Below, one piece after another: positions 1 through 12,100 of a stretch of 64,000 bases of DNA (positions within the stretch are counted from its first letter, which is position 1; every line of letters starts with the position of its first letter). Position numbers and translations under genes: made by a program. Source of the DNA: Symsagittifera roscoffensis (Eukaryota > Xenacoelomorpha > Acoela > Convolutidae); NCBI RefSeq assembly GCF_963678635.1, contig NC_087063.1, positions 65,152,471 through 65,216,470 on the forward strand. Direction: 5' to 3'. The notes under the pieces were generated by a model. That model was given only the letters and a program-made list of their open reading frames with translations, had not been told where the DNA came from and made no database searches.

Positions 1-2159
1 TCATTTCTAATACAAAACCAAACCAAAACTGCTCGTTTTGGTGAAATTTTTGATTGTTCCGACTGTCCAATAAGGTCCAAGGAATGGGTAATCATTTAAG
101 AAAAAAGAAAAAATTGATAAGAAATTTTAAAATATGGAATTTTTGCAGATTTATTTTTGTAAAAATTCCACGCACCAGGGCTGATTTAGGGGAGAATAGC
201 AATTAACAACCCCAAAACATTTGACTCGACCAAATAATTCTGCATTTATGCTGATAGGGGTTATTAATCAGTTTCTAGGGACCATTTTTTTCTTATTGAA
301 AATGAATCTTTCAGATTAAAATATCTTACAACTGCCGAGTTTCGAGCTTTGGATCCCAAAAAACAGTTTCTACCAATCATCGAAACTGGACCCTAGCTAA
401 TTTTTTTTTGATAGTAGTCAGAGACTGGTAGCAAAATTTTTGGTTTTTATCCACGTTTAATAATCATTTTTACAATACTTTGTAAATCAAAGGCGTTGCG
501 ATGCAAAAACCATTTAACGTTTAAAATAAACAAGAAAAAACCATGAAACGGACTCTCTTTCAAATTTGTAACATGTTGCTTACAAAAATGCTTATTTTGT
601 TGGGTATCTCTTATCAGGCAAAAAAAAAATTCAAAAACAGAACAGAAAGATGAACTCTCAATCCAAAAAAAAAGTTATTTTCATAATTCAAAACAGAGCT
701 ATCACTTCCATTTTGAAATATTCAGTATTATTTCCACGGTCCAAAGTTTCAAATGTACAAAATACAGAAAGATAGGTAGAAAACTATCAGAACAACGGAA
801 AAAATGCCAGAACGAATTATTTTACTTTTGAAAAAAAGCCCCAAGCGATCACAAATCTTTAAAAAAACCAATGGTCAAGAGTCAAAAAATACCATTTAAG
901 TAATTAAATTGCATAAATGAGCAATTGGGTTTTTTTTTTAAAAAAAAGGCTTGTAAGTGTGTCACGGTAAAGAATGGAAACAAAATCTTATAGTAAAAAC
1001 AAAGTCTAAGGCACGAATAACTTTCCGACAAAAATAGGTAATTTTCCTATTAATTGCAAAACTTCCGGCACAAATTTGAACTTGTCAGCGAGTAAATAGG
1101 AGCGTTGCATTCAAGACAACTGTGCTTAAGTTGTTGGCGAGTGTGATTTAAGTCTAGTCCCATACGCAGATTTAACTAGCTAAGTAGGCATTATTTTTAG
1201 TATATATACCAAAAAAGAAAAAATAGCCGGTGGCTGTTTAATTTTTTTTTTAAAAATTCTGTAGTTTTTGTCTGTGATGAGCGAATCTGATCGAAAGCCT
1301 TAAGTTGTCTGCAAAAAAGTTTTAGCAAAATGATAAAAAAGGTTTTTTGAGTTTCTATTTTTTACACGACAAAAAATTCATATGTACGTCCATCACAATT
1401 AAAAAGAATCTGTAATTGAAATACAAAATTTTAATTTTTCTTATGTTTTCCGACTTTTTTGTGATCTTGAGTTTTTTTTTCTTTCATTTTTTTTTGGTAT
1501 TTTCTATTTGCTATCAAGCGAAAACTCAAAGGTGTAGTTAATGACTTATTAGAATCATTATTATGTCCAGGAACGACCAATCGATTGCTCTGAAAATCGA
1601 AAAGCGTTTTGTACTTGGAAAAATTTGATCGGTCAACTGAAGAACTTACTTTTGTTCAACTAATTTGAACTTCATGTAACATAATAAAAAAAAACGGAAT
1701 TTTTTTAGTTTCGAATAGTTTTCAAAAGAGGCTATTGAATTTTTCACTGGCCTTTGCTATGCAAAAACAAAGCGTAGCTTCGCACGATTCTTGGCAACAC
1801 ATAAAAATGTTGCAAAACTTTATACTTATCTCAAAGTAATTCATTTTGAGGAAAGATAACAAAAACAACTTCCAGTAGTAAAAAATTGATGAAAACAGAA
1901 ATCTAAGCCTAAGAAATCAACCATACACCAACCTACCCCAACCCATCAACCACACGAATGACCAAAAATGTGCACCCAAAAAACGACACAAAAAGAATAA
2001 AGAATTCGCACGAAGATTATATAAAATCTTTCAGGCCAAATAAACTGCTTAGGCAAAACAGTATATAAGGAAATGCAAAAAGTGTAATTTGTTTCTTAAT
2101 CAAGATAAACAAAAACTTGAAAAAAAAAACTTATTGAGAAACTGGAGTTCTCCCAAAGA
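1..2159. other. AT-rich flank, no gene seen
   Basis: AT-rich sequence with many A and T runs and no reading frame resembling a protein. A short AGCTTCGCAC motif near 1775 matches the dispersed GCGAAGC/GCTTCGC motif found in the ELOVL introns. Nothing else is supported. Confidence 0.6.
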
Positions 2160-3235
2160 CAAATATGTTTCGTACAAACTTAAGGCCGAAGCTACTTTTG
2201 CATGGAGGCTTCCCACAACCTCAAATTATGCCTCGATTAAGGCTTAGATATTACATTCGCCTGGGTTGCTTCGAAAAAAAAACAGATCTCAAAAATTGAA
2301 GAAAAAAAAACCAAAACATTGTCATTTCTGAGAGCCCTCTCGTTTTTGTGAGAAACAATGGACATAGCCACTGATACAAAAGAGCTTCGTTCAATTTTTT
2401 TTTCATTGAACCAAAATTTCACATTTAGGAAGATGGTTTTGAGAAAAATCAATTAGTTTCACAAAACAGTACAAAAATCAAAGCAATGACTTTTCCGAAA
2501 GACATATTTTTTGAAACTAAAACTGTTTGGGTTAAGCCGTTGATGCAGGAGAATTTCCCACAGCCCATTCTCGTAATTACACCCAAAACCTCAGACTAGG
2601 GAGGGCGATTTTTAGGTCAGGACAAAAGTTTCAAAAAACCGTCAAAAAAAATGCCACTTATAGAGGAAAATTTTGCGCAATCCATTTCTTCGGTTGAACC
2701 TAAAATCCGATCAAATTTGGGAGGGTAGTTTTTGAGATTAAAAAAAAATTTTAAAAGGATAATTCCGAGTAAACTAATTTTTGGGTAAAAAAATTGGGCA
2801 TAGCCGCTGATGCAGGAGTGCTACCCGTAGTTTGTTCTCTCCATTGCTCCCAAAATCTGATTTGACAGGGTTTTTAAAAAGTTCCCATAAACGGTAAATA
2901 AAAAATAGACTTTTCTGAGGGCCATAACATTTTCTGAAAAAAATGGGTACAACTGCAGATGCAAAGAAGCTTCACTCAACCAGTGTTTTCGATATAAGCA
3001 AAAATCTCAGATTTGTGATGGTATTTGAGCGTTTGATTAAGTGGTCAAAAAAATAAGATATTTGACTTTTCTGAGGGCACTGACTTTTTGTGAAAGAAAA
3101 AATTGGGTGTAACGGCTTTAGCTGGGGAGTTTTCCCTAACCTATACTTTCCATTGAACCTAAAATCTCAGATATGTGCACACTTTTTGAGAAAATAAAAA
3201 AACTCCAAAAAAGGGCTCGACTATTTCGATGGCTG
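2160..3235. repeat. degenerate tandem array, unit about 120-150 bp
   Basis: At least six diverged units follow one another. Each shows, in order, a GATGCAGG-like segment, a CCCACAG/CCCTAACC-like segment, TTGAACCTAAAATCTCAGAT, a GGTAGTTTTTGAG-like segment, and an A-rich end running into TTTCTGAGGGC. Examples lie near 2530, 2660, 2800, 2950 and 3110. Units of the same kind recur in the ELOVL intron near 8800-9235 and 10780-11015. Confidence 0.6.
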
Positions 3236-4296
3236 TAGAAAGTTGGTTACGGTACAGATACTAGGCATTGATGCATAGGCATGATGCAGGCACACCAGAT
3301 CGAAAAACCTGCTACTAGTTCGCAAATGCAGCAAGACTATCCTCAGCCTTCGAATTCTAGACAGAAATTTTGATCCTCAAAATTATTCTACTTTTTGAAG
3401 GTCGTACTACAATTCTCTTCTTTTATAGCCTAGTATTTTTCGCAGATGATTTTTGGTCGTTATAATAGCTTCTCAGCAGTTTTTTGTCTAGTGCAAAACG
3501 AAACTATTTAGGATTCTATACCTCAATTTATGTGGTTTTTTTTGAAAACTGGTACATATGTTCGCTTCAATTGATCGCTTTTTGTTCTGTTAATTAAATT
3601 GATAAAACTTGAATATGTTATTTAAGCCAGGTAGACTCTCAGAGTCTAATTAATGCAATGCGCCTTTTGTCTATTTCAATTTGATGGTCTTGTTTTGTTT
3701 CTAAAATTATAACCAAAGCTTTGGAGAAATAAACTCTTTCAATCGTCGGACAATTCTGTGCAACTCATTCAGCAACCGGTCATTGTTCTTTTAACTAGCA
3801 TTTGCTGGGGATTACATGTAACTTTTGAGTTATTTTCCGGATTTGAAATGTCTCAAGCAAATGAAGGTTGGTAACATAGATGGGCATTGAACTTCCGGTT
3901 GAAAAAAAAACACTGGGCATCTCAACTCCCCCAACTTTCCCTAAATGCATTTCGATTGACAACGGTCCTAGTCTTTCACTTCACCAGTAGATAAAACATT
4001 ATAAACTATTTGTATTGTCAAATACTTGAATACTCTAGGAATTCATTCAGACAAAGCAAATATACAATTATTAAGACTTTTAAACGTGGTTTCAGCATAA
4101 AATTGGTTGCGATTCACATATAGTAAATTTCGTCGTTATTATTAACCTCTTAACTCAATTTTGCAAATTTTTGATATAAAACTGAAGTTATCATAACTGA
4201 GAATTAAAAGGCTATCGATTATATAATATTATATTATCTCTTTCAGACGAAGTTACAATTAAAAAGGATAGAGTTGTTGGTTGGTTGTTCTAAGGA

Positions 4297-4297
<1 letters not shown>
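3236..4297. other. AT-rich flank, no gene seen
   Basis: No coding frame, RNA gene or clear repeat was recognised here. Confidence 0.5.

Positions 4298-4361
<64 letters not shown>
4298..4361. repeat. (TA)n microsatellite
   Basis: About 60 bp of uninterrupted AT dinucleotides, directly abutting the next inverted-repeat element. Confidence 0.95.
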
Positions 4362-4363
<2 letters not shown>

Positions 4364-4699
4364 GGGCGGATCTAAGATTTTCTCGAGGGGGGGGGGGATT
4401 TTCACAAACTTTTTGAAAAATTTGTCGACCTTTTTAAGTCGACTAAAATGATTCTCCGAGCTCTCCAAATCACTATAAAGACCCTATATTGACCCGAATT
4501 TCCTGGGTCGTTTTTGGGTTTTTTTTTGAAAATGTTGCCCAAAAACTCGCGCGTTTTGGTCGCGCTACCCTTCGAAACTAGTATACAATGACGCCTTCAC
4601 ACAAATTTTAGGGTTATTTGTCCGAAATTAGAGATCATAAATTAATACCCTTTGGTTGGTGAGATGGCCGAACCCCTGAGCCCCCTAAATCCGCCCCTG
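4362..4699. mobile_element. non-autonomous DNA transposon with CAGGGGCGGATC-type ends
   Basis: A 338-bp element with terminal inverted repeats: left CAGGGCGGATCTAAG, right complement CAGGGGCGGATTTAG. An 11-base G run sits just inside the left end. Ends of this type are common in non-autonomous DNA transposons of invertebrates. It encodes no protein. Target duplication cannot be judged because the left end abuts the TA repeat. Confidence 0.7.
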
Positions 4700-5429
4700 T
4701 TTATATTACCTACAATTAAGGGATAATTGATTTCGGGACGAGCATGGAAGGTGGAAAATTAATTTCTTAGTTTTTCAAATTTAAGTAAATCACAGGCTTG
4801 CGCATGAACATTTTGGCACCACTTAACCAGAAGTTTATGACACAGAAATCTAGCAAATCATATAGTATAGTTTTACCAAGTCACTTCAACGTCAACTTTA
4901 CTGCCTTTCATTTAAAACAAAATAGCAACAAGCGTCCGGTAGCGAATCTATTCGTTTAACCATACACGTTGTGACATCATGATAATCAAATTGCAAATAA
5001 AACTTTCGAAAGCTTACATTTTTGAGGAAATTAATTGATTTTTTGGATCTCTTTTACTATTCAACCTCCCCCTTTGCAAAAAAGGGGGAGTTGTTACTAA
5101 GTATAAACTTCACATACACTTAACCGCTGAATTATTTCTTTATAGGGGTGGCAAATCGTTATTATGTACCATAGGAGGGAAATAGTTAGAGATCCGTTTT
5201 TCAAAACTCACACATCACGCATCAAATTATACACACATAGCTCCTGAAATTTGAAGTAGTTAATTTGCGAATTTAATAGACATACACATTGCACAAAATC
5301 AGTTATAACAAAAACATGCTTATATCAAAATAATTCATCATTGGTAGGTTGTTAGAATCAACTGTATTTCAGATGTAATTAATCAAACTTAACAAGTCAA
5401 TGTATAAATGAGCTGAGATGTTTTTCAAT
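4700..5429. other. AT-rich flank, no gene seen
   Basis: No coding frame or repeat was recognised. On the minus strand this lies downstream of ELOVL; ATTAAA occurs near 5273 and could be a poly(A) signal, but nothing confirms it. Confidence 0.4.
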
Positions 5430-5589
5430 CAGAGGCGGCTTTAGAATATTTCAATAGGGCGCTCTAGTTCGAAAACATGATTAAAAGTCATCTAAGCCCG
5501 TAGATTTCAAGAAAAATCAATGGCACCATATTGTAGTCTGACCTATTTCAACAGAAGTAAGGAACTTTTCCCTTCTAAAGCCGCCTAGA
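5430..5589. mobile_element. short MITE with GGCGGCTTTAGAA inverted ends
   Basis: A 160-bp segment whose left end GGCGGCTTTAGAA and right end TTCTAAAGCCGCC are exact reverse complements over 13 bases. It has no coding capacity. Confidence 0.65.
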
Positions 5590-5904
5590 GAAGGTGTCGA
5601 GAAAATTGTAAGCTCTTTTGTGACAACAGAGTTGAGTTGGTTTTAAGCATAAAACTGTACCGTACCGTGCATTTGTGCATGCTGAGTGCAGCTACATTGT
5701 ATGTTTTGATAAGGTTTTGGTGCTTGTTATCATTTCACGACAACAACACCAATACTTATTTGTATTGAGCTTGAACATAATCTTTGATCAAAGTATTACA
5801 CACGAGGAGTTTACACCAAGCGTTCAATTATATCATCAATTTTTAGACGTGTTCGACTGAATGAACTCAGCTGACTTTCAGTTCGGTTTTCTTTGCTTCG
5901 TTTC

Positions 5905-6192
5905 TCAATTTTGATTAGTTGACCTCTGTCTGAGGGAAGATCGTCTCTCGGTCCCATCAACATCCTCTCCCGTTACACTCTTGCTCGTGTTATTTTCGCC
6001 TAACTGTTGTTGTTGCTTGTGTGCCATTTGTTGTTGTTGTTTTTTCGAAGTGTATGACTTGGAGTAGAAGTCTGAGAAGAGCCAAAACATGGAGACGTTG
6101 TAGAAGAAAAGGATAAGGAGGTAGTGTCGGGGGAATCCGCAACTCATGAATAGACCCAGGATACTGTGGGCCAAGATAAGGGTGAACTGCGT
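5905..6192 (-). CDS. ELOVL coding exon 4 (C-terminal)
   Basis: Begins after a GATTTCAG acceptor with ACG CAG TTC, completing the TxxQxxQ motif. It encodes residues 205-299: the last membrane segments, an FYSKSYTSKK end of the membrane core, two QQQQ runs and a hydrophilic tail. The stop is TGA at 5907-5905. Confidence 0.9.
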   Translation of the reverse strand, partial: TQFTLILAHSILGLFMSCGFPRHYLLILFFYNVSMFWLFSDFYSKSYTSKKQQQQMAHKQQQQLGENNTSKSVTGEDVDGTERRSSLRQRSTNQN

Positions 6193-9100
6193 CTGAAATC
6201 ATCATCAACATACACACAATCTAATGAGTTTTTAGAACATAGTGACTGAATTTGAAGCGAGCTTCAAAATAAACCAACAGAGAGGCGAAGCTGAGCTCCA
6301 ATCTAAAAACGAATACCTTCGAAGAAAAAATTACATCAATTCAGGCGCATTAATTAAGATGATGAGTTTATTGTCAATCGTTTCAAACTTTTGCGATCAG
6401 ATAAAACTATAGATTTTTTATTCATTTTGCCAAAAAACCATCAGCTTACAAACTCAACCAAAATTATCGCAAAACTAATAAAATTTAATTCATAAAAAAC
6501 TGGTGATTAGTTATCATAACATAGCCAACTGATAGCTGGAAAAGAGTATTGAACGCAAGGAAACAAAAAACGTGCTTTTTAAAAAATCTTCAACTTTCGA
6601 ATTTTAAAGAAAAACTATATGCCCTTCAAGCTCTTCGAATTTCAAAGAAAAGTTATGATTGGTGTTTTTTTGATTAAACTAACCCAGTTTGAGAAAACTG
6701 GATCGGTATTTAGAAATTTTCTTTCGCAGGGAAATCTGAAAACTAAATTCCATTTTTGAAACTAGAAGTTGATCACGTTTTTCGTGACCTTCAAACTTTC
6801 GCTGTTCGATAGTGAAATTTGCCTTCCTTTTAACAAACGAAATGCAGAAGTTAAAAATAAATCACGAGTCAAACCGCAAAAAAAATCGAAATTGAGCGTG
6901 AACAAATTTAAAGATTTTTTACTGAACCAAAAAAAAATCAGCAACACCTGTATAAGAGTACTCACTACGTTCATTACTCGTAAAAATCTAAATTGAAACC
7001 GCCAAAAACCAAAAACGAAGGTGAACAAATTTTAAAGACTTTTTCCTGAAAAAAAAAAGAAAAAAATCACCAAGACTTATCTAAGCGTACTCACTTGTTT
7101 TCTTTGAAAAAACTTCAAAATTCGAATTTCAAAGAAGAAATATATGGCCTTTAAACCCTTCGAACTCCAGGAACATTTTATAGATTAACAATTTTTTGAT
7201 AAAATAAACTCCATCTGGCTCAATAGGTAAAGTTTTTTTCCGCTGGGAAATATGCATTCAGCTTGGCAATCACATTTTTTGTCAACTTTACACTGTAAGA
7301 GTTCTAAAGTGGAGTTTTCCTTCATTTTAACAAAGAAAACGAAGTGAACTTGATAGAAATCAATACTTAAACCACGAAAAATCAAATTTTGCCGAAAAAA
7401 CCAAAACAAAAAAAAAACATCTTTACGACCTAAAAGAGTCATCACTACATTCATCGACTCTAAAATTTTTAACAAAATACCACAAAAAAACTTCTCTGAA
7501 AACTATAAAATCAACCAATTTATAAATGATGAACCAACCCATTCTATACATATATGAAGATTATTAACACCATAAAGAAAAGAAACAAAGAATAACAAAC
7601 AAGCCAATTGATGGAAAAGTATAACCAAAAGCTTCTAAACTACCGATACTTGCATAATATTACTGTATACAAAATTAATCGAGCTACAGAAAATATAAAC
7701 TTCTCGATTTTCTTATTTAAAATTTCAATCATGTCTAGAAAGTCTTTTACGCTACCACCATGAATCAATTTACAAGAAAACTTTCCGAACCTAACGCGAA
7801 TTTACACGCTAAGTCGGTAATAAATAATAATTGAAAACCATTAAAACAAAAAAATCGGAAGCCATGTAGCCGAAAAAAATATCGGTAAATATTTAGGGAA
7901 TGTAGAAACTAAAAATCTATCAAAGCATATTTATGAAGATCAAAAACAAATTGGACAAACTCAATAAAATCAACAATATAATTATTTGTTGTGACAATTG
8001 AATTTTGCGATATCTAAATAATCAAAAATGGCACTTGAAAAAAGACGATGAATAAAATTGGAGATGACTACCAATTTAGGTTATCCTTTGAACAAAGTTC
8101 GTTACAGGGAAAAGTTGAGAACATTGTGTTCTAGCATGTAGCGGGATTTGTAGCGCCTCTTTTAAATCGACGCCAAATAACCTTAAAACAGCTATCTGCA
8201 CATATGATCATGATTTCTCACACCAAGTAACATTTAATATTTTCCTTCAGGAAATAAATGGGTCAAAAATCGGTTTACTAGTTTACGGATGAAGGCGGGA
8301 AAATTTGTCCCAGATTATGTGGAAACAAAAAAGAATAGAGGTTTACTGTGCAATTGGCGCAGTATGTTCAGATCAAAGTAAATTTTCGAACACAGAAGCG
8401 AAGCTGCGCTTCGTAAACACAAGCGAGGAAAAATGCAAAAAAACTCTCAATTAGGCAAAACAAAGTAAAAACAAAGCCAATCGAAGATTGGAAAAGACTA
8501 ATTAAAGCAATTCAAAAAAACACTGATTTCGTTGAAAAATCTCAACTTTCGAATTTCAAAGAAAAAAAAATAGATGACATTTAAGCTCTTTGAATTTCTA
8601 GAACGATTTATGATTGGCGCTTTTTTGATAACATTACTCCAAATTTAAACTTGGAATTAAACTGCGCCACGGTCACTTGGAATTAAACTAGTGGCCCAGG
8701 TAAGGCTGGATGAACCTATTTTAGTATTTTTAATCATTTATTAAACTGATACGGATATGCGTAATTTTCAAAATTCCAAAAAAATGGACTTTACGCAAAA
8801 CCCTAGTAAAAACTCCGCTTAAGTAGGAGATTAGCTGCTGATTTGAAGGAGAAAAGTTACTAGTCGCTCTCTGAATTGAGTTCTTTATCTCAGATTTGGC
8901 TGGGTAGTTTTCAAAAAAAAAGTGAAAAAGATTCCGAAAAACGATCAAAAAATCAAAAACTTGACCTTTTCTAATTCGAAAAATTTTTCTCTTCTTTAGA
9001 ATGGGAATAGCATCTTATGCAGGAAAAATTACTGTGCTTAGTTTTTAGATTGAAATCTTAATATCAGATTCAGCTAGTATTTTTCGAAAAGTAATAAAAA

Positions 9101-12100
9101 TTCTAGAAAAAACACTAGAAATTTCTAAAAATGGATTTCCCGAGGACCATATTGGCTTTCCTACAAAAAAATATGGTGAAACAGATGACGCAAGGAAAAT
9201 CTAAGCACCATGTCAATTTGAATGAACTATCAACCTCAGTTATTGTTTTTTTGAAAAGAAAGTGAATTAGTTGAAAAACTGCACAAATGGAAAAGGAAAA
9301 ACAATGAAAATAACAATCAGCTTGTAGTAGAATTAAATTGATGAGGTAAGCCTCTTAGCAAATTTCGTAGAATTTTGTTTGAAAATCGAAAATATTCCCG
9401 TCAAAGAGAATTTTTTGTAAAAAAGTTTTCAAGAATCCGAAACACGACTTGTAGTACTTCAAAAACATGGTCAACTGACAGTTGGAAAAGAGTAATGAAC
9501 GCGAGCAAACAGAAAAAAAACTAACTTGCTTTTAAATCTACTTCTAATTTTGAAAATGGAATTTAAATGTCAGATTTCCCAGCGAAATAAAAGTTATACC
9601 TTCTGATTTTTTTTTCAAATTGTGTTGATTTTATCCAAAAAAAGCACTAAATTTTGATAGTTGAAGTTTTTTAAAAGCAAGTTAAAATTTAGTGCTTTTT
9701 TTTGGATAAAATCAACACAACGTGAAAAAAAAATCAGAAGATATATCTTTTATTTCGCTGGGAAATCTGACATTTAAATTCCATTTTCAAAATTAGAAGT
9801 AGATCACATTTTTCATTATCTTTACATTTTTGCTGTTCGATAGTGGAGTTTGTCTTCCTTTTACACAGAGGCGAAGCTGCATTTTGCAAACACTTGCGAG
9901 AACACGATTAAAAAGCAGCTCTATCCAGTGATAAAAGAAAAAGTAGAAATAAGCCTCGAATTAGCAAAAACTCGGTCGGATCCGAATCTGCGACCTAGCA
10001 AGTTTGAGTCTCACACTCTAACTACTCAGCCACGGATAATTAAAATCCCCCAAAACTAGCCACTTAAAACGCAGCTACATTTGCTAATAAATTGCAAATT
10101 CGATGCAGCAAAAGTAGCACCAAATACAGAAGGACACAATTTTGCGTGTAATAAATTGGAAAACATAAGCCCAAATTATGTATAAATTCAACATTTCAAC
10201 AAAATTGCGAGATACTGTTTGATGTTATTTTTTGTTTAAAATCAAATGTCAAAGCACATACTATCAAAAAGTTGTAAAGGTGCCCTAAAAGTGGCACCAA
10301 AAATTGCGAATTAGATTGGGAAAAAATAGAGTTCATACTAATATAATTTGCTTCGCATGTGTAAACAAAGGAAATGAAGTGAAACTAAGAGTCAACAGCG
10401 AAAAATCAAATATACGTTCGTTACTCCTAAAAATCACCAAGATTTATATAAGAGTACTCACTAGGTTCATTACTCTTAACACAGAGGCAAAACGGAGCTT
10501 CGCACCACTTGCGATACAACAAAAACACAAAAGTCGAAAAAACTTGAATGTTGAAAAAAACTAGTTGAACCAAAATGTTCGTATGTCTAGATAAAAAACG
10601 AAGGATCTAGCTAAAGCTGGGGGGGGGGGGGGGGGGGTATGTTATTGATATTGAAAGAACTTGCTATACTGAAGCGGCACAAAAAATGTGAAATAAAAAT
10701 TTGACTTTGCCCAAAACCTTAGTTGTTTCTCCACTAAAATCAGCAAGGGCAAAAAATGTTGAGGTAGTCAATTTTCCCACGGAGATAACATTTCTCTTAC
10801 AAAAAATTACGGAGCCGCCGCTTCTGCAGGAACCATTATCGCAACCGGTTCTTTCAGTTGAACTTTTCATCTCAGATTTGATAGCGTGAATTTTAAGAAT
10901 TTTCTTAAAAAACGTCAAAAGCTCTAAAAAATGGTCAAAAGGACTTCCAAAATCAATGACTTTTTTCCAGCTAAGAGCAGGTTGTGGCCACTCAAGCAGA
11001 AAAGATTCCCACATTTTTCGAAGATTGTAGACAAAGGGCCCAAGTAAAAAGAGACTCTAGGGGAGTATACAGGCGCAAAAGCGAGTAGGCGGTCTTTCAA
11101 TTGATACCCCCTTTTAGCAAATCCGTAGAAGTTTGAGAAAAACTAAAAATTTTCCAATGAATTTGAAAATAGTTTTCCATAATGAAAAAAAAATCAACAA
11201 AACGATTGGACACAACGAAGATGAAAATTCCGGAAGGGAGTGTTCAAGTTGTTTCTTTTGAAACGACCACAAATTAGGTCATTTAGCCGATAAAAAAGGC
11301 CGAAGTAATTTGGGCCGAAGAACTTTTTTAAGCGAAAAAAAAACAAACAAAGAAACACGAAATCAAGTTTAATACAATTACACATTGTAGGAGTAAATCA
11401 AACAATAAAAGCAACATTAAGAAATGCGAGAAGCAAAAAAAAACGATTTCAAGATGTGACAACTAAGCCGACAACAGATAAGCAGACAAATAATTGGCAG
11501 ACAATTTCATTTGAAACAGAATAACTCGAACCCAGGACCTTTGACGTCCCACTCCTATTCGTTACCTCCAGGCTAAGTTGGCCGGGAACGCATACAACTT
11601 TGAATTCAATATGAAACAAGATAAAAGTGATTCTGTTAAACAAGTTGTTAACCCGAAAAAAGTCTGGACTCCAGTTTGATAACGCTTGCTAATCGCCAGC
11701 GAAATAATACCAAACTTGATCCTCTAAGAGAATCCAAATCACGACCACTTCAGCAACTCTTTTCCTTGAAGCTGGAAAAAACCAGACCCAAATATTCGAG
11801 AATGGGGGAATTACAATGTATGTTTATATGCTCGGTAAGAGCGTAATTTGAATTTTTCTGAATAAAATGTTCGCAAAAAATCCTTGAAATGATCTAACGC
11901 TTGGTATTAGAAGCACAAAACTCCAGTTTCGTATTCAAACACGCTTGCTTTCTGCAATTACCAACAACTGCATTTATACTGGGCAATTGTTCGCTCCTGG
12001 ACACCAAAATTCGTACACACTTCTTGATCTAGCTCTTTATGGGGGTGGAAACTGTTCAATTAGATATATTAGAGGTAGAATGGTTAGCAAGAAGCTTATA

